Part shown: in pieces, positions 1 through 8,293 of the stretch | Numbering within the stretch: the first letter of the stretch is position 1 | How the letters are laid out: each line of letters opens with the position of its first letter | NCBI RefSeq assembly: GCF_002245535.1 | Contig: NZ_NKCN01000030.1 | Span: 1 to 44,685 of the forward strand | DNA length: 44,685 nt | DNA from: Mycobacterium lehmannii | Lineage (GTDB): Bacteria > Actinomycetota > Actinomycetes > Mycobacteriales > Mycobacteriaceae | Direction: 5' to 3' | Translations under genes and position numbers: made by a program | Notes under the pieces: model-generated | Database searches by the model: none | What the model saw: only the letters and a program-made list of their open reading frames with translations | Told to the model about the DNA's origin: nothing

Positions 1-556
1 TCCCCGAGCCCAGCCCGCCCATCGTGAAGGAGGGGCGCACCACCACCGGCAAGCCGAGGTCCTCGACCGTTTCGCGCACCTCGTCCATCGTGAAACACAC
101 TCGCGAGCGCGCGGATTCGCCGCCGACCTTGGCGACGATGTCCTTGAACCGCTGCCGGTCCTCGCCGCGCTGGATGGCCTCGAAGTCCGCGCCGATCAGC
201 TCCACGCCGTGCTTGGCCAGCGCCCCCGACTCCGACAGCGCGACCGCGGTGTTCAACGCTGTCTGGCCACCCAGTGTGGCCAGCAGGCCGTCGATCTTGT
301 TGCCGCGCTCGGCCTGCTGCACGATCACCCGCTCGACGAACGCCGGCGTGATCGGCTCGACGTAAGTGTGGTCGGCGTACTCGGGGTCGGTCATGATCGT
401 CGCCGGGTTCGAGTTGATCAGGCTGACCTGCAACCCCTCGGCGCGCAACACCCGGCACGCCTGGGTGCCGGAGTAGTCGAACTCGGCGGCCTGACCGATC
501 ACGATCGGCCCGGAGCCGATCACCAGGACGTGGTTCAGGTCGCTCCGCTTGGGCAT
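1..556 (-). CDS. carB: Carbamoyl-phosphate synthase large subunit, N-terminal 185 residues (cut by window edge)
   Basis: CarB makes carbamoyl phosphate from bicarbonate, ATP and the ammonia delivered by CarA, feeding UMP and arginine synthesis in the cytoplasm. The visible part begins MPKRSDLNHVLVIGSGPIVI and runs through the start of the first ATP-grasp unit, with the typical motifs SGPIVIGQAAEFDYSG and LINSNPATIMTDPE. The full protein is about 1100 residues, so most lies beyond position 1. The ATG at 554-556 is the natural family start. It is the last visible gene of the minus-strand operon pyrR-pyrB-pyrC-PH protein-carA-carB and is separated from carA by 81 bases that hold a hairpin repeat. 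Identity is certain; only the extent is unknown. Confidence 0.97.
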   Translation of the reverse strand, partial: MPKRSDLNHVLVIGSGPIVIGQAAEFDYSGTQACRVLRAEGLQVSLINSNPATIMTDPEYADHTYVEPITPAFVERVIVQQAERGNKIDGLLATLGGQTALNTAVALSESGALAKHGVELIGADFEAIQRGEDRQRFKDIVAKVGGESARSRVCFTMDEVRETVEDLGLPVVVRPSFTMGGLGSG

Positions 557-572
557 TAGCTGGCCTCATTCC

Positions 573-631
573 GCGAAAGTGCATTCCCGCAGCGAAAGTG
601 CGAGTAATGGCCTGCTGGAATGCAATTTCGG
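573..631. repeat. Inverted and direct repeat in the carA-carB gap
   Basis: Bases 573-587 and 617-631 are inverted repeats that pair at 13 of 15 positions. The 10-base unit GCGAAAGTGC occurs twice in direct orientation, at 573-582 and 592-601. On the operon mRNA this would fold into a long hairpin between carA and carB. It looks like a small REP-type intergenic element; it could modulate the carA:carB ratio or mRNA stability. Structure is seen, function is inferred. Confidence 0.5.
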
Positions 632-637
632 CGCAAA

Positions 638-1780
638 TCAGGCACCCTTCTCCCCTGCCATCAGGTCGACAAACTGGTCGAACAGATAGTTCGCATCGTG
701 AGGTCCCGCGGCGGCCTCCGGGTGGTACTGCACCGAAAAAGCCAGCCCGCTGACGAGTTTGATGCCCTCCACGACACCGTCGTTGGCGCAGGTGTGGCTG
801 ACGATCGCCTCGCCGAACGGGGTATCGAAAACCTCGCCGCGCTCTCCTTCTAACGCGAAACCGTGGTTCTGCGCGGTGATCGCGACGGCGCCGGTCTGGT
901 GGTCGATCACCGGCACGTTGATCCCACGGTGGCCGAATACCATCTTGTACGTCGAGCGTCCCAGCGCACGGCCCAGGATCTGATTGCCGAAACAGATGCC
1001 GAACAGCGGAATGCCCGCGCCGAGCACCTCCCGGGTGACGGCCACGATGTGGTCGGCGGTGGCGGGGTCGCCGGGGCCGTTGGACAGGAACACACCGTCG
1101 GGTTTCAGGTCGGCGATCTGCTCATAGGTCGTCGACGCCGGCAACACGTGGCTGCGGATACCGCGCCTGGCGAAATTGCGGGGGGTGTTCGTCTTGATGC
1201 CGAGGTCGATCGCAGCCACCGTGAACCGTTGCGGTCCTTGAGGTTCCACCACATAGGTGGCGTCGGTGCTGACCTCTCCGGCCAGGTTCGCGCCGAGCAT
1301 GCCGGGCTGGCTGCGCACCCGCTCGAGCAGTTCGTCGGGGTCGGCCAGCGCCGGACCGGAGAACAACCCGGCCCGCATCGAGCCCCGACTGCGCAAGTGG
1401 CGCACCACCGCGCGAGTGTCGATGCCCGCGATGCCGACGATGCCCTGGCGTTCGAGTTCCTCGTCGAGCGTGCCGGTGGCCCGCCAGTTCGAGGCCCTCG
1501 GCGAGGGATCGCGCACCGCATAACCGGCCACCCAGATCTTGTCGCCGCGGCTCTCGGCGTCCTCGTGGTTCCATCCGGTGTTGCCGATCTGCGGTGCCGT
1601 CGCGACCACGATCTGCCCGTGGTAACTCGGATCGGTGAGCGTCTCCTGATAGCCCGACATTCCCGTGGAGAACACCGCCTCGCCGAGCGCCTGCCCGACC
1701 GCGCCGAACGTCGTGCCCGTGAAGACGCGGCCGTCCTCGAGCACCAACAGTGCCTTCTGCGTTTCGCGACGAGCGCTCAT
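638..1780 (-). CDS. carA: Carbamoyl-phosphate synthase small subunit (glutamine amidotransferase)
   Basis: A 380-residue CarA: it hydrolyses glutamine and channels ammonia to CarB. The N-terminal CPSase small-chain domain (about 8-140, with VFSTGMSGYQETLTDPSY) is followed by a class I glutamine amidotransferase domain. There SNGPGDP lies near 233, the nucleophile Cys263 in FGICFGNQ, and the His-Glu pair in QYHPEAAAGPHD near the C-terminus. The length is normal for the family. ATG at 1778-1780 is chosen because it gives the standard N-terminus MSARRETQKALLVLEDG, with AGGAAG upstream; an open frame continues upstream but overlaps the PH-like gene. It lies in the pyr operon, 20 bases after the preceding gene. 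Confidence 0.97.
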   Translation of the reverse strand: MSARRETQKALLVLEDGRVFTGTTFGAVGQALGEAVFSTGMSGYQETLTDPSYHGQIVVATAPQIGNTGWNHEDAESRGDKIWVAGYAVRDPSPRASNWRATGTLDEELERQGIVGIAGIDTRAVVRHLRSRGSMRAGLFSGPALADPDELLERVRSQPGMLGANLAGEVSTDATYVVEPQGPQRFTVAAIDLGIKTNTPRNFARRGIRSHVLPASTTYEQIADLKPDGVFLSNGPGDPATADHIVAVTREVLGAGIPLFGICFGNQILGRALGRSTYKMVFGHRGINVPVIDHQTGAVAITAQNHGFALEGERGEVFDTPFGEAIVSHTCANDGVVEGIKLVSGLAFSVQYHPEAAAGPHDANYLFDQFVDLMAGEKGA

Positions 1781-1800
1781 CGCCGACTTGTCGCTTCCTC

Positions 1801-2304
1801 TCACACCGCCTCCTGTTCCACCCAGTGCGAGTACTCGCGGCGGTCGTTGGCGCGGAACCCGGTATCGATTTCGGTGCCCGACGGCAGTCGCCACCGGATC
1901 GCGAGAATGCCTTCGTGCGTCATCGCCTTGCCCGCGATCCCCCGCTCGGTGCGGATTTCGGTGATCGCCTCGTCGGGAATCCAGATCGGCAGGGCCCCGC
2001 TGCGCTGCAACATGATTCCTTCGGGGTAGCGCGTCAGCACGGCCTTGGCGCGGAAGCCCAGGTCGCCGACCACGATTCGGTCGTTCCAATGGGGGGCCAG
2101 CGTGCTGCCGACGTACAGGCCCTTGGTGGCGGACACGATCGCGGGCCCGACCGTGTCGGGAAGCGCGGGCAGTGTCCCGATCAGTTCGGCCTGACGTTCG
2201 GCGCGGCGGCGCCATCCCCGGATCATCGCCTGGATCAGCACCGCGATGAGCACGGCCACGACGGCCGCCATGATCAGCGATCCGACGAGCGTGGCTGTAT
2301 TCAT
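1801..2304 (-). CDS. Single-pass membrane protein of the pyr operon (PH-like domain, Rv1382-type)
   Basis: A 167-residue protein with one hydrophobic segment at about residues 5-27, then a basic stretch (RGWRRRAERQ) and a roughly 120-residue cytoplasmic domain. In M. tuberculosis the same slot between pyrC and carA is held by Rv1382, annotated as a membrane or export protein; a bacterial PH-like fold is my family recollection. The ATG at 2302-2304 overlaps the pyrC stop as ATGA and has GGGAAG 8 bases upstream; a GTG at 2313 in the same frame is possible but poorly spaced. Its role in or beside pyrimidine synthesis is unknown. The catalytic genes flank it tightly, so it is co-transcribed. Confidence 0.85.
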   Translation of the reverse strand: MNTATLVGSLIMAAVVAVLIAVLIQAMIRGWRRRAERQAELIGTLPALPDTVGPAIVSATKGLYVGSTLAPHWNDRIVVGDLGFRAKAVLTRYPEGIMLQRSGALPIWIPDEAITEIRTERGIAGKAMTHEGILAIRWRLPSGTEIDTGFRANDRREYSHWVEQEAV

Positions 2305-3605
2305 GCCGGACACTTCCCATCGCGCGCAGTCACCTTGCCGCGCAACAACGTCAGCGTCACTGCCCCGGGCAGTTCGAGCGCCTCATAGGGCGTGTTGGCC
2401 GACCGGCTGGCCAGGGCGGAACCCTCGACCGTCCACGTCGCGTCCGGGTCGACCACCGTCAGGTTGGCCGGCTCGCCGATTTCCAGTGGCCTTCCCTGAT
2501 CGGGCAGCCCGACGATTTCGGCGGGCCGCTCGCTCATCACCCGCGCGACGTCCCGCCAGCTCAGCAGCCCCGGGCGCACCATGGTCTCGACCACCACCGA
2601 CAGCGCGGTCTGCAATCCGAGCATGCCGGGGCGGGCGACGGAGAACTCGCAGCACTTCTCGTGCTCGGCGTGCGGGGCGTGATCGGTGGCCACACAGTCG
2701 ATGATCCCGTCCGCCAGCGCCTGGCGCAGCGACCGCGCGTCCGAGGCCTCACGCAGCGGCGGGTTGACCCGATAGCGCCCGTCGTAGGTGGCCAGCCGTT
2801 CGTCGTCGAGCAGCAAGTGGTGTGGGGTCACCTCCGCTGTGATCGAGATCCCCTGTGATTTCGCCCATCGCACGATCTCGACCGTGCCCGAGGTGGACGC
2901 ATGGCAGATGTGCACCCGCGCGCCGGCGTCGCGCGCCAGCAGCGCATCGCGCGCGACGATCGACTCCTCGGCCGCGCGCGGCCACCCGGCGAGGCCCAGC
3001 CGCGCGGCGTTGGGACCTTCGTGGGCAACGGCGCCGACCGTGAGCCGGGGCTCCTCGGCGTGCTGGGCGATCAGCACGCCGAGCCCGGTGGCGTATTCGA
3101 GCGCGCGGCGCATGATCAGCGGGTCGTGCACACAGATGCCGTCGTCGGAGAACATCCGCACCTGCGCGGCACCGCTTGCCATCATCCCCATCTCGGTGAG
3201 CTGGGCACCCGCCAGACCGACGGTCACCGCGCCGACGGGGTGCACGTCGACCAGACCCACCTGCTGACCTCGCTGCCAGACATGGTCGGTCACCACGGGG
3301 CTGTCGGCGACGGGGGTGGTGTTGGCCATGGCGAACACCGCGGTGTACCCGCCCAGAGCGGCTGCGGCCGAGCCGGTTTCGATGTCCTCGGCGTACTCGC
3401 GGCCGGGCTCGCGCAGGTGGGTGTGCAGGTCGACGAAGCCGGGGAGCAGCACCTGATCGGTGGCGTCGATGACCTCGGAGGCCTTCTCGAGGCCGCCGGA
3501 CTCCGCCAGGTCCGCGCCGATGTCGGCGATCTGCCCGTCGTCCACCAACACGTCGACGCGGTCGCCCTCGCCGTAGAGTCGGACCCCTCGTATCAGCACG
3601 CTCAT
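2301..3605 (-). CDS. pyrC: Dihydroorotase
   Basis: A 434-residue amidohydrolase that cyclises N-carbamoyl-aspartate to dihydroorotate, the third UMP step. The metal-binding signature DLHTHLREPG lies at about 59-68 (His61, His63), and the second signature CVATDHAPH near residue 310 carries the active-site Asp. Length and motifs match the class I type found in Gram-positive bacteria. ATG at 3603-3605 overlaps the pyrB stop as ATGA, and the gene's own stop overlaps the next start, showing translational coupling along the operon. Confidence 0.97.
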   Translation of the reverse strand: MSVLIRGVRLYGEGDRVDVLVDDGQIADIGADLAESGGLEKASEVIDATDQVLLPGFVDLHTHLREPGREYAEDIETGSAAAALGGYTAVFAMANTTPVADSPVVTDHVWQRGQQVGLVDVHPVGAVTVGLAGAQLTEMGMMASGAAQVRMFSDDGICVHDPLIMRRALEYATGLGVLIAQHAEEPRLTVGAVAHEGPNAARLGLAGWPRAAEESIVARDALLARDAGARVHICHASTSGTVEIVRWAKSQGISITAEVTPHHLLLDDERLATYDGRYRVNPPLREASDARSLRQALADGIIDCVATDHAPHAEHEKCCEFSVARPGMLGLQTALSVVVETMVRPGLLSWRDVARVMSERPAEIVGLPDQGRPLEIGEPANLTVVDPDATWTVEGSALASRSANTPYEALELPGAVTLTLLRGKVTARDGKCPA

Positions 3606-4552
3606 ACGCTGATCGCCTCTTTCTCGGCACCCACCAACAAGTGGAACAGCACCGCCATCCGGATATGCACACCGTTGGAAACCTGCTGCAGCACAGCCGA
3701 TTGCGACGAGTCCGCGACGGAGAACGCGATCTCCATACCGCGGACCATCGGGCCCGGGTGCAGCACCACCGCGTTACCCGAAAGCAGCGCCTGGCGCTTC
3801 TCGGACAAGCCGTAGAGCACCGAGTACTCCCTGGCCGACGGGAAGAAGCCGCCGTTCATGCGCTCGGCCTGCACCCTCAACATCAGCACCGCGTCGGCCA
3901 GCGGCAGTTCGGCGTCGAGGTCGTGCGAGACCGTGACCGGCCAGCCGGCGACACCGACCGGCAGCAACGTCGGCGGCGCGACCAACACCACCTCCGCGCC
4001 GAGGGTGTGCAGCAGAAGCACATTCGAGCGGGCCACCCGGCTGTGCAGGACATCGCCGACGATGACCACCCGCTTGCCCTCGATGTCGCCGAGGCGCTGG
4101 CGGATGGTCAACGCGTCGAGCAGCGCCTGGGTGGGGTGCTCGTGGGTGCCGTCGCCGGCGTTGATGACCGCAGGACCGTGCCCGTCCTCGGTGGCCGTCC
4201 ACTCGGCGAGTTGTTGCGGCGCTCCCGAGGCAGGGTGGCGCAGGATCAGCGCGTCGGCTCCGGCGGCGCGCAGCGTCAACGCGGTGTCGCGCAGCGACTC
4301 CCCCTTGGACACCGACGATCCCGAGGCGCTGACGTTGATCACGTCGGCGCTCATCCACTTGCCGGCGACCTCGAAGGAGACCCGGGTGCGGGTCGAGTTC
4401 TCGTAGAACATCGTGATGATCGTGCGCCCGCGCAGGGTGGGCAGCTTCTTGACCTCGCGGCCGAGCAGCGCCTGGCTGAAACGGTCGGCGTTGTCGAGGA
4501 TCGCCAGCGCGTCGTCGCGCGACAGATCCGCCGCCGAGAGCAGATGTTTCAC
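3602..4552 (-). CDS. pyrB: Aspartate carbamoyltransferase catalytic subunit
   Basis: A 316-residue ATCase joining carbamoyl phosphate and aspartate. The carbamoyl-phosphate loop STRTR is at 53-57, and the second substrate region (HPASGAPQQLAE) and INAGDGTHEHPTQALLD follow in the expected order. No pyrI regulatory subunit is present, as in other actinobacteria, so allosteric control is likely absent and PyrR-based control applies. The start is GTG at 4550-4552, overlapping the pyrR stop (GTGA). Confidence 0.97.
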   Translation of the reverse strand: MKHLLSAADLSRDDALAILDNADRFSQALLGREVKKLPTLRGRTIITMFYENSTRTRVSFEVAGKWMSADVINVSASGSSVSKGESLRDTALTLRAAGADALILRHPASGAPQQLAEWTATEDGHGPAVINAGDGTHEHPTQALLDALTIRQRLGDIEGKRVVIVGDVLHSRVARSNVLLLHTLGAEVVLVAPPTLLPVGVAGWPVTVSHDLDAELPLADAVLMLRVQAERMNGGFFPSAREYSVLYGLSEKRQALLSGNAVVLHPGPMVRGMEIAFSVADSSQSAVLQQVSNGVHIRMAVLFHLLVGAEKEAISV

Positions 4553-5145
4553 CTGATCGGACCTCCGTACGGCGCGATGGACACACGGTCGTGGCCATCG
4601 TCTTCGGCCAACCGGACCTTGACGTTCTCGCTTCGGGACGTGGGCACGTTCTTGCCCACGTAGTCGGCGCGCAGCGGCAGCTCCCGGTGGCCGCGGTCGA
4701 CGAGGACGGCCAGCTGCACCGCCTTCGGTCTGCCGATGTCACGCAGCGCGTCCAGGGCCGCGCGCACCGAGCGGCCGGTGTAGAGCACGTCGTCGACGAG
4801 GATGACCAGCGACTGATCGACACCGCCCTCGGGTATCGAGGTCTCCTCCAGAGCGCGGGGCGGCTTGAAGTCGAGGTCGTCGCGGTACAGCGTGTTGTCG
4901 AGCGCGCCGTGCGGGACGACGACGCCGGAGAACTCCTTGATTTTCTCGGCGAGCCGGGTGGCCAGCGTCACGCCCCGGGTCGGGATGCCGAGCAGGACGA
5001 CGCGGGGAGCCGTGGCGTCGTCGGGGGAACCGTCGAGTGCGGTCTTCTCGATGATCTGGTGGGCGATACGGGAAATGGTGCGGCCGACGTCCGCTGCGGA
5101 CATCAGCTCCCGGTCGGTGCCCGACGAGCCTTCATGCGCGCCCAA
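4549..5145 (-). CDS. pyrR: Bifunctional pyr operon RNA-binding regulator / uracil phosphoribosyltransferase
   Basis: A 198-residue PyrR. The PRPP-binding loop VILVDDVLYTGRS is at about 114-126 and the conserved MSAADVGRTISRIAHQI lies near the N-terminus. PyrR senses UMP/UTP and represses its own operon by binding the leader RNA; it may also have weak UPRTase activity. The start is a TTG at 5143-5145, chosen because a perfect AAGGAGGT lies 9 bases upstream (5155-5162) and because the resulting N-terminus (MGA...) matches the M. tuberculosis protein; the next ATG is 14 codons inside. It is the first gene of the operon, divergent from a serine hydrolase. Confidence 0.95.
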   Translation of the reverse strand: MGAHEGSSGTDRELMSAADVGRTISRIAHQIIEKTALDGSPDDATAPRVVLLGIPTRGVTLATRLAEKIKEFSGVVVPHGALDNTLYRDDLDFKPPRALEETSIPEGGVDQSLVILVDDVLYTGRSVRAALDALRDIGRPKAVQLAVLVDRGHRELPLRADYVGKNVPTSRSENVKVRLAEDDGHDRVSIAPYGGPIR

Positions 5146-5153
5146 GCGACTCT

Positions 5154-5196
5154 GACCTCCTTCTCCGCCTCTCTGGACGGCTCCTTAAAGGACGTC
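5154..5196 (-). promoter_or_regulatory. PyrR-binding RNA hairpin containing the pyrR SD
   Basis: In the minus-strand leader, GACGTCCTT (5188-5196) pairs with AAGGAGGTC (5154-5162) as a 9-bp stem with one mismatch, capped by a smaller GCC/GGC stem. The central segment carries GTCCAGAGAGGC, the conserved PyrR-binding sequence known from Bacillus pyr attenuators, with the companion TTTAA on the 5' side. The 3' stem arm is itself the pyrR SD, so PyrR binding should block translation initiation. PyrR-dependent translational repression has been described for M. smegmatis. Confidence 0.85.
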
Positions 5197-5276
5197 GAAA
5201 CTGCGGGGAAGCTTAGCACCCGGATGACGGTGGTCCGTTCGCGCCACGAAGGCGACTGCCCACACCACCGTGTCAG

Positions 5277-5282
5277 TAGGCT
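5277..5282 (+). promoter_or_regulatory. Candidate -10 box for a leaderless serine hydrolase mRNA
   Basis: TAGGCT fits the mycobacterial TANNNT -10 box and ends 7 bases before the ATG at 5290. No SD is present in that gap, so transcription probably starts at or next to the start codon. No clear -35 box was found. Confidence 0.4.
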
Positions 5283-5289
5283 TGCCGCG

Positions 5290-6492
5290 ATGAAACTCGA
5301 CGGCAACCACGCGTCCATCCGCGAGGCGATCGACGCCGGGCTCCTCGCCGGGGCGGTGACCCTCGTGTGGCACGCCGGCGAGGTGGTTCAGGTCAACGAG
5401 TTGGGGCACCGCGACGTCGACGCCGGGCTGCCGATGCAGCGCGACACGCTCTTCCGCATCGCCTCGATGACCAAGCCGGTGACGGTCGCGGCCGCGATGA
5501 GCATTCTCGAGGAGGGCCGCTTCGCGCTCACCGACCCGATCGCCAGGTGGGTGCCCGAACTCGCCGACATGCAGGTGCTTGTCGACCCGCGGGGTGAGCT
5601 CGACAAGACCACGCCTGCCCGGCGTCTCATCACGTTCGACGACCTGATGACCCACCGCAGCGGTCTGGCCTATGCCTTCTCGGTGTTGGGTCCGTTGAGC
5701 CGCGCCTACGGCCGGATGTCGTTCCGCCAGGATCAGGACCGCTGGCTGGCCGAGCTGGCCGCCTTGCCGCTGGCGCACCAGCCCGGTGACCGGCTCACCT
5801 ACAGCCACGCCACCGACGTGCTGGGGATCGCGTTATCGCGGATCGAGGGCAAACCGTTGTCCGACATCTTGCGCGAACGGATCTTTGAGCCCTTACAGAT
5901 GCCCGACACCGGGTTCTCGGTGGGCACGTCGCGACGACACCGCGCCGCGACGATGTACAAGCTCGACCAGAACAACACCCTGCAGCACGACGTGATGGGA
6001 CCCGCACCGATCACCGATCCGCCGTTCTGCACCGGCGGTGCCGGATTGTGGTCGACAGTCGATGACTACTTGCGCTTTGCGCAGATGCTGTTGGCCGGCG
6101 GGACGCTGGACGGTGTCCGGGTGCTGTCAGAGGAGTCCGTGCGGCTGATGCGCACCGACCGCCTGACCGACGAGCAGAAGCGCCAGGACTTTCTCGGCGC
6201 CCCGTTCTGGGTGGGCCGCGGGTTCGGGCTGAACCTGTCGGTGGTGACCGATCCGGCGAAATCCCAGCCGCTGTTCGGGCCCGGCGGGCTGGGTACGTTC
6301 AGCTGGCCCGGTGCGTACGGCACATGGTGGCAGGCCGACCCGTCCGCGGATCTGATCCTGATCTACCTGGTCCAGAACCTGCCCGATCTCAACGTCGACA
6401 TGGCCGCGATCGCGGGCAACACCTCGCTGGCCAAGCTGCAGAGCGCTCAGCCGAAATTCGTCCGCCGGACCTACCAGGCACTCGACATCTGA
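5290..6492 (+). CDS. Serine hydrolase of the beta-lactamase / class C penicillin-binding family
   Basis: A 400-residue protein with the serine-acylase fold. SMTK at 59-62 supplies the nucleophile Ser59 and Lys62, YSH at 171-173 is the second catalytic element, and a GAYGTWW stretch near residue 345 replaces the KTG/HxG strand. No signal peptide is seen, so it is probably cytoplasmic and acts as an esterase or peptidase-like hydrolase rather than on cell wall; family members include EstB-type esterases. The open frame extends far upstream, but it would overlap pyrR; ATG at 5290 gives the conserved N-terminus. It is divergent from pyrR and followed 17 bases later by an FAD monooxygenase. The substrate is unknown. 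Confidence 0.88.
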   Translation: MKLDGNHASIREAIDAGLLAGAVTLVWHAGEVVQVNELGHRDVDAGLPMQRDTLFRIASMTKPVTVAAAMSILEEGRFALTDPIARWVPELADMQVLVDPRGELDKTTPARRLITFDDLMTHRSGLAYAFSVLGPLSRAYGRMSFRQDQDRWLAELAALPLAHQPGDRLTYSHATDVLGIALSRIEGKPLSDILRERIFEPLQMPDTGFSVGTSRRHRAATMYKLDQNNTLQHDVMGPAPITDPPFCTGGAGLWSTVDDYLRFAQMLLAGGTLDGVRVLSEESVRLMRTDRLTDEQKRQDFLGAPFWVGRGFGLNLSVVTDPAKSQPLFGPGGLGTFSWPGAYGTWWQADPSADLILIYLVQNLPDLNVDMAAIAGNTSLAKLQSAQPKFVRRTYQALDI

Positions 6493-6497
6493 GCGTT

Positions 6498-6503
6498 TAG
6501 TCT
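6498..6503 (+). promoter_or_regulatory. Candidate -10 box for a leaderless FAD monooxygenase mRNA
   Basis: TAGTCT fits TANNNT and ends 6 bases before the ATG at 6510. The 17-base gap after the serine hydrolase stop lacks an SD, so the gene may be expressed from its own leaderless transcript as well as by read-through. Confidence 0.35.
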
Positions 6504-6509
6504 GGCGGC

Positions 6510-7730
6510 ATGACCCAGCAGACCGTCCTGATCAGTGGCGCCGGGATCGCCGGGCCGTCGTTGGCGTTCTGGTTGACGCGCAAGGGATATCGCGTTGTCG
6601 TCGTGGAGATCGCACCGGGCGTGCGGCCCGGCGGCCAGACGGTCGATCTGCGCGGCGCGGGCGGCGACGTCGTCGAGCGGATGGGGCTGATCGACCAGAT
6701 GCGGGCCCGCGCGCTCGAACAGCGCGGTGCGGCCTGGGTGCGTTCCGACGGCAGCAGACGTGCCGAGATGCCGGTGACCGCGTTCGACGGCAACGGTCTG
6801 GTGTCGAAGTTGGAGATCCTGCGCGGCGATCTGGTCGACGTGCTGTACGAGGCCACCCGCGACTCCGTCGAATACCGTTTCGGACAGCGGATCTCGGAAC
6901 TTCGCGAAGTCGACGCGGGAGTCGAGGCGACGCTGGCCGACGGCACAGTGCTGCACGCCGACCTCGTCGTCGGCGCCGACGGTCCGCATTCGGCCGTGCG
7001 CCGCCTGGCCTTCGGCCCCGAGGATCAGTTCGTCAAGCCGATCGGCGGATACAACGCGTGGTTCTCCGCGCCCGACAGCGTCGGACTCGACGGCTGGTAC
7101 CTGCTCTACCAGGCTCCCGGCGGCCTGAACGCCTCGATGCGGCCCTCCCACGATCCCGCAATCGCCAAGGCCGGCCTGGCTTTTCGATCCGAGCCGATTG
7201 AGTACGACCGGCACGACCCCGACCAACAGCGCCGGATCCTCGCCGAGCGGTTCGCAGGCGCCGGGTGGGAGTGCGACGCGCTGCTGGCCGCCGCCGACCA
7301 AGCCGACGACTTCTACTTCGATTCTTTCGCCCAGATCCACATGCCGTCATGGTCGACGGGACGCGTCACCCTCGTCGGCGATGCCGGATACTGCGCATCG
7401 CCGCTGTCGGGCATGGGTACGAGCCTCGCCCTTGTCGGCGCCTATCTTCTCGCGGGCGAACTGGGCCCGGCGGATTCGTTCGAGGCCGACGGCATCGCCG
7501 AGGCGCTGGCGCGGTACGAGTCGCGGATGCGCCCCTACGTCGACACCTGCCAGAAGTTGAACAACACCATCGACCGGTACGCACCGATGAAGGAGTCCGA
7601 CATCGCGGTCAACGCGGCGGTGATGAAGTGGATGCAGCGCTGGCCGTTTCGACCGGTGGCCGCGCGGCTGTGGTTCACGACGGCCGACTCGATCGAGTTG
7701 CCGGACTATCGAGACTCCGTGGCCCGGTAA
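6510..7730 (+). CDS. FAD-dependent aromatic-type monooxygenase
   Basis: A 406-residue class A flavoprotein monooxygenase of the p-hydroxybenzoate hydroxylase superfamily. The Rossmann FAD motif GAGIAG is at 10-15. The DG motif appears as VVGADGPHSAVRR (about 154-166) and the GD motif as LVGDAGYCASPLSGMG (about 287-302). Such enzymes use NAD(P)H and oxygen to hydroxylate aromatic rings or small drugs; some relatives inactivate tetracycline or rifampicin. Nothing nearby fixes the substrate. ATG at 6510 is the first start giving an intact Rossmann motif. It ends 11 bases from a convergent gene with no room for a terminator hairpin. Confidence 0.9.
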   Translation: MTQQTVLISGAGIAGPSLAFWLTRKGYRVVVVEIAPGVRPGGQTVDLRGAGGDVVERMGLIDQMRARALEQRGAAWVRSDGSRRAEMPVTAFDGNGLVSKLEILRGDLVDVLYEATRDSVEYRFGQRISELREVDAGVEATLADGTVLHADLVVGADGPHSAVRRLAFGPEDQFVKPIGGYNAWFSAPDSVGLDGWYLLYQAPGGLNASMRPSHDPAIAKAGLAFRSEPIEYDRHDPDQQRRILAERFAGAGWECDALLAAADQADDFYFDSFAQIHMPSWSTGRVTLVGDAGYCASPLSGMGTSLALVGAYLLAGELGPADSFEADGIAEALARYESRMRPYVDTCQKLNNTIDRYAPMKESDIAVNAAVMKWMQRWPFRPVAARLWFTTADSIELPDYRDSVAR

Positions 7731-7741
7731 TCGTCGGCGCG

Positions 7742-8290
7742 CTACTGCATGCTGCGCGACAGGACCCGCCCGAACTGCAACAGCCGCTGCATCTGCGCGA
7801 GCCCGCCGTTGTCGACGGACTTGTAGTAGCGGAACGACTCGCAGTAGACGTCGGATTCGGTGGCGGACTTCTGTCGTGCGCGGGTGATCAGTTGGGTGTA
7901 CATGCGCAACCTGACCTCCGACAGGCGCCGGGCGCCGTCGTCGAGCACCTCGTACTCGGTAGTCAGCACGTGATCGGTGATCGTCGACAACAGGATCGTG
8001 CGCACCGAGGCGTTGAGCACGCGACGGTCGCGGTCCGTCGACGACATCTCGTCGTCGGCGCGCCACATGATCAGCCGGTGCCCGTCGGTGAGGACGACCT
8101 CCTGCCACAGGGATTGGTCCTCCTCGCCCCACGGCTCGTCGATGTCGCCGCGCGACATGATGAACGACTTGATGATCGGCAGGTCCACCACCGACCGCAG
8201 TTGGTCGAGCGCGAGTTCGGGATCGCGTAGATACACCCTGGCCGCTTCGTCGACGCTGGAGTACGGCGCCCAGTCCTGCGGTGTGGGCAT
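7742..8290 (-). CDS. Conserved mycobacterial protein of unknown function (Rv2532c position)
   Basis: A 182-residue soluble, acidic protein beginning MPTPQDWAPYSSVDEAARVY. No signal peptide, membrane segment or catalytic motif is recognisable. It follows nusB by 3 bases, the place of Rv2532c in M. tuberculosis, so it is probably the last gene of the aro-pepQ-efp-nusB operon. The C-terminal half is rich in Arg and Tyr (for example SFRYYKSVDNGG). Function is not assigned. Confidence 0.8.
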   Translation of the reverse strand: MPTPQDWAPYSSVDEAARVYLRDPELALDQLRSVVDLPIIKSFIMSRGDIDEPWGEEDQSLWQEVVLTDGHRLIMWRADDEMSSTDRDRRVLNASVRTILLSTITDHVLTTEYEVLDDGARRLSEVRLRMYTQLITRARQKSATESDVYCESFRYYKSVDNGGLAQMQRLLQFGRVLSRSMQ

Positions 8291-8293
8291 CGC

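Noticed and set aside
638..2320. Possible 560-residue fusion of carA with an N-terminal extension
   Set aside because: The extension is the wrong frame of the PH-like membrane gene (1801-2304), which has its own start, coupling and hydrophobic segment.
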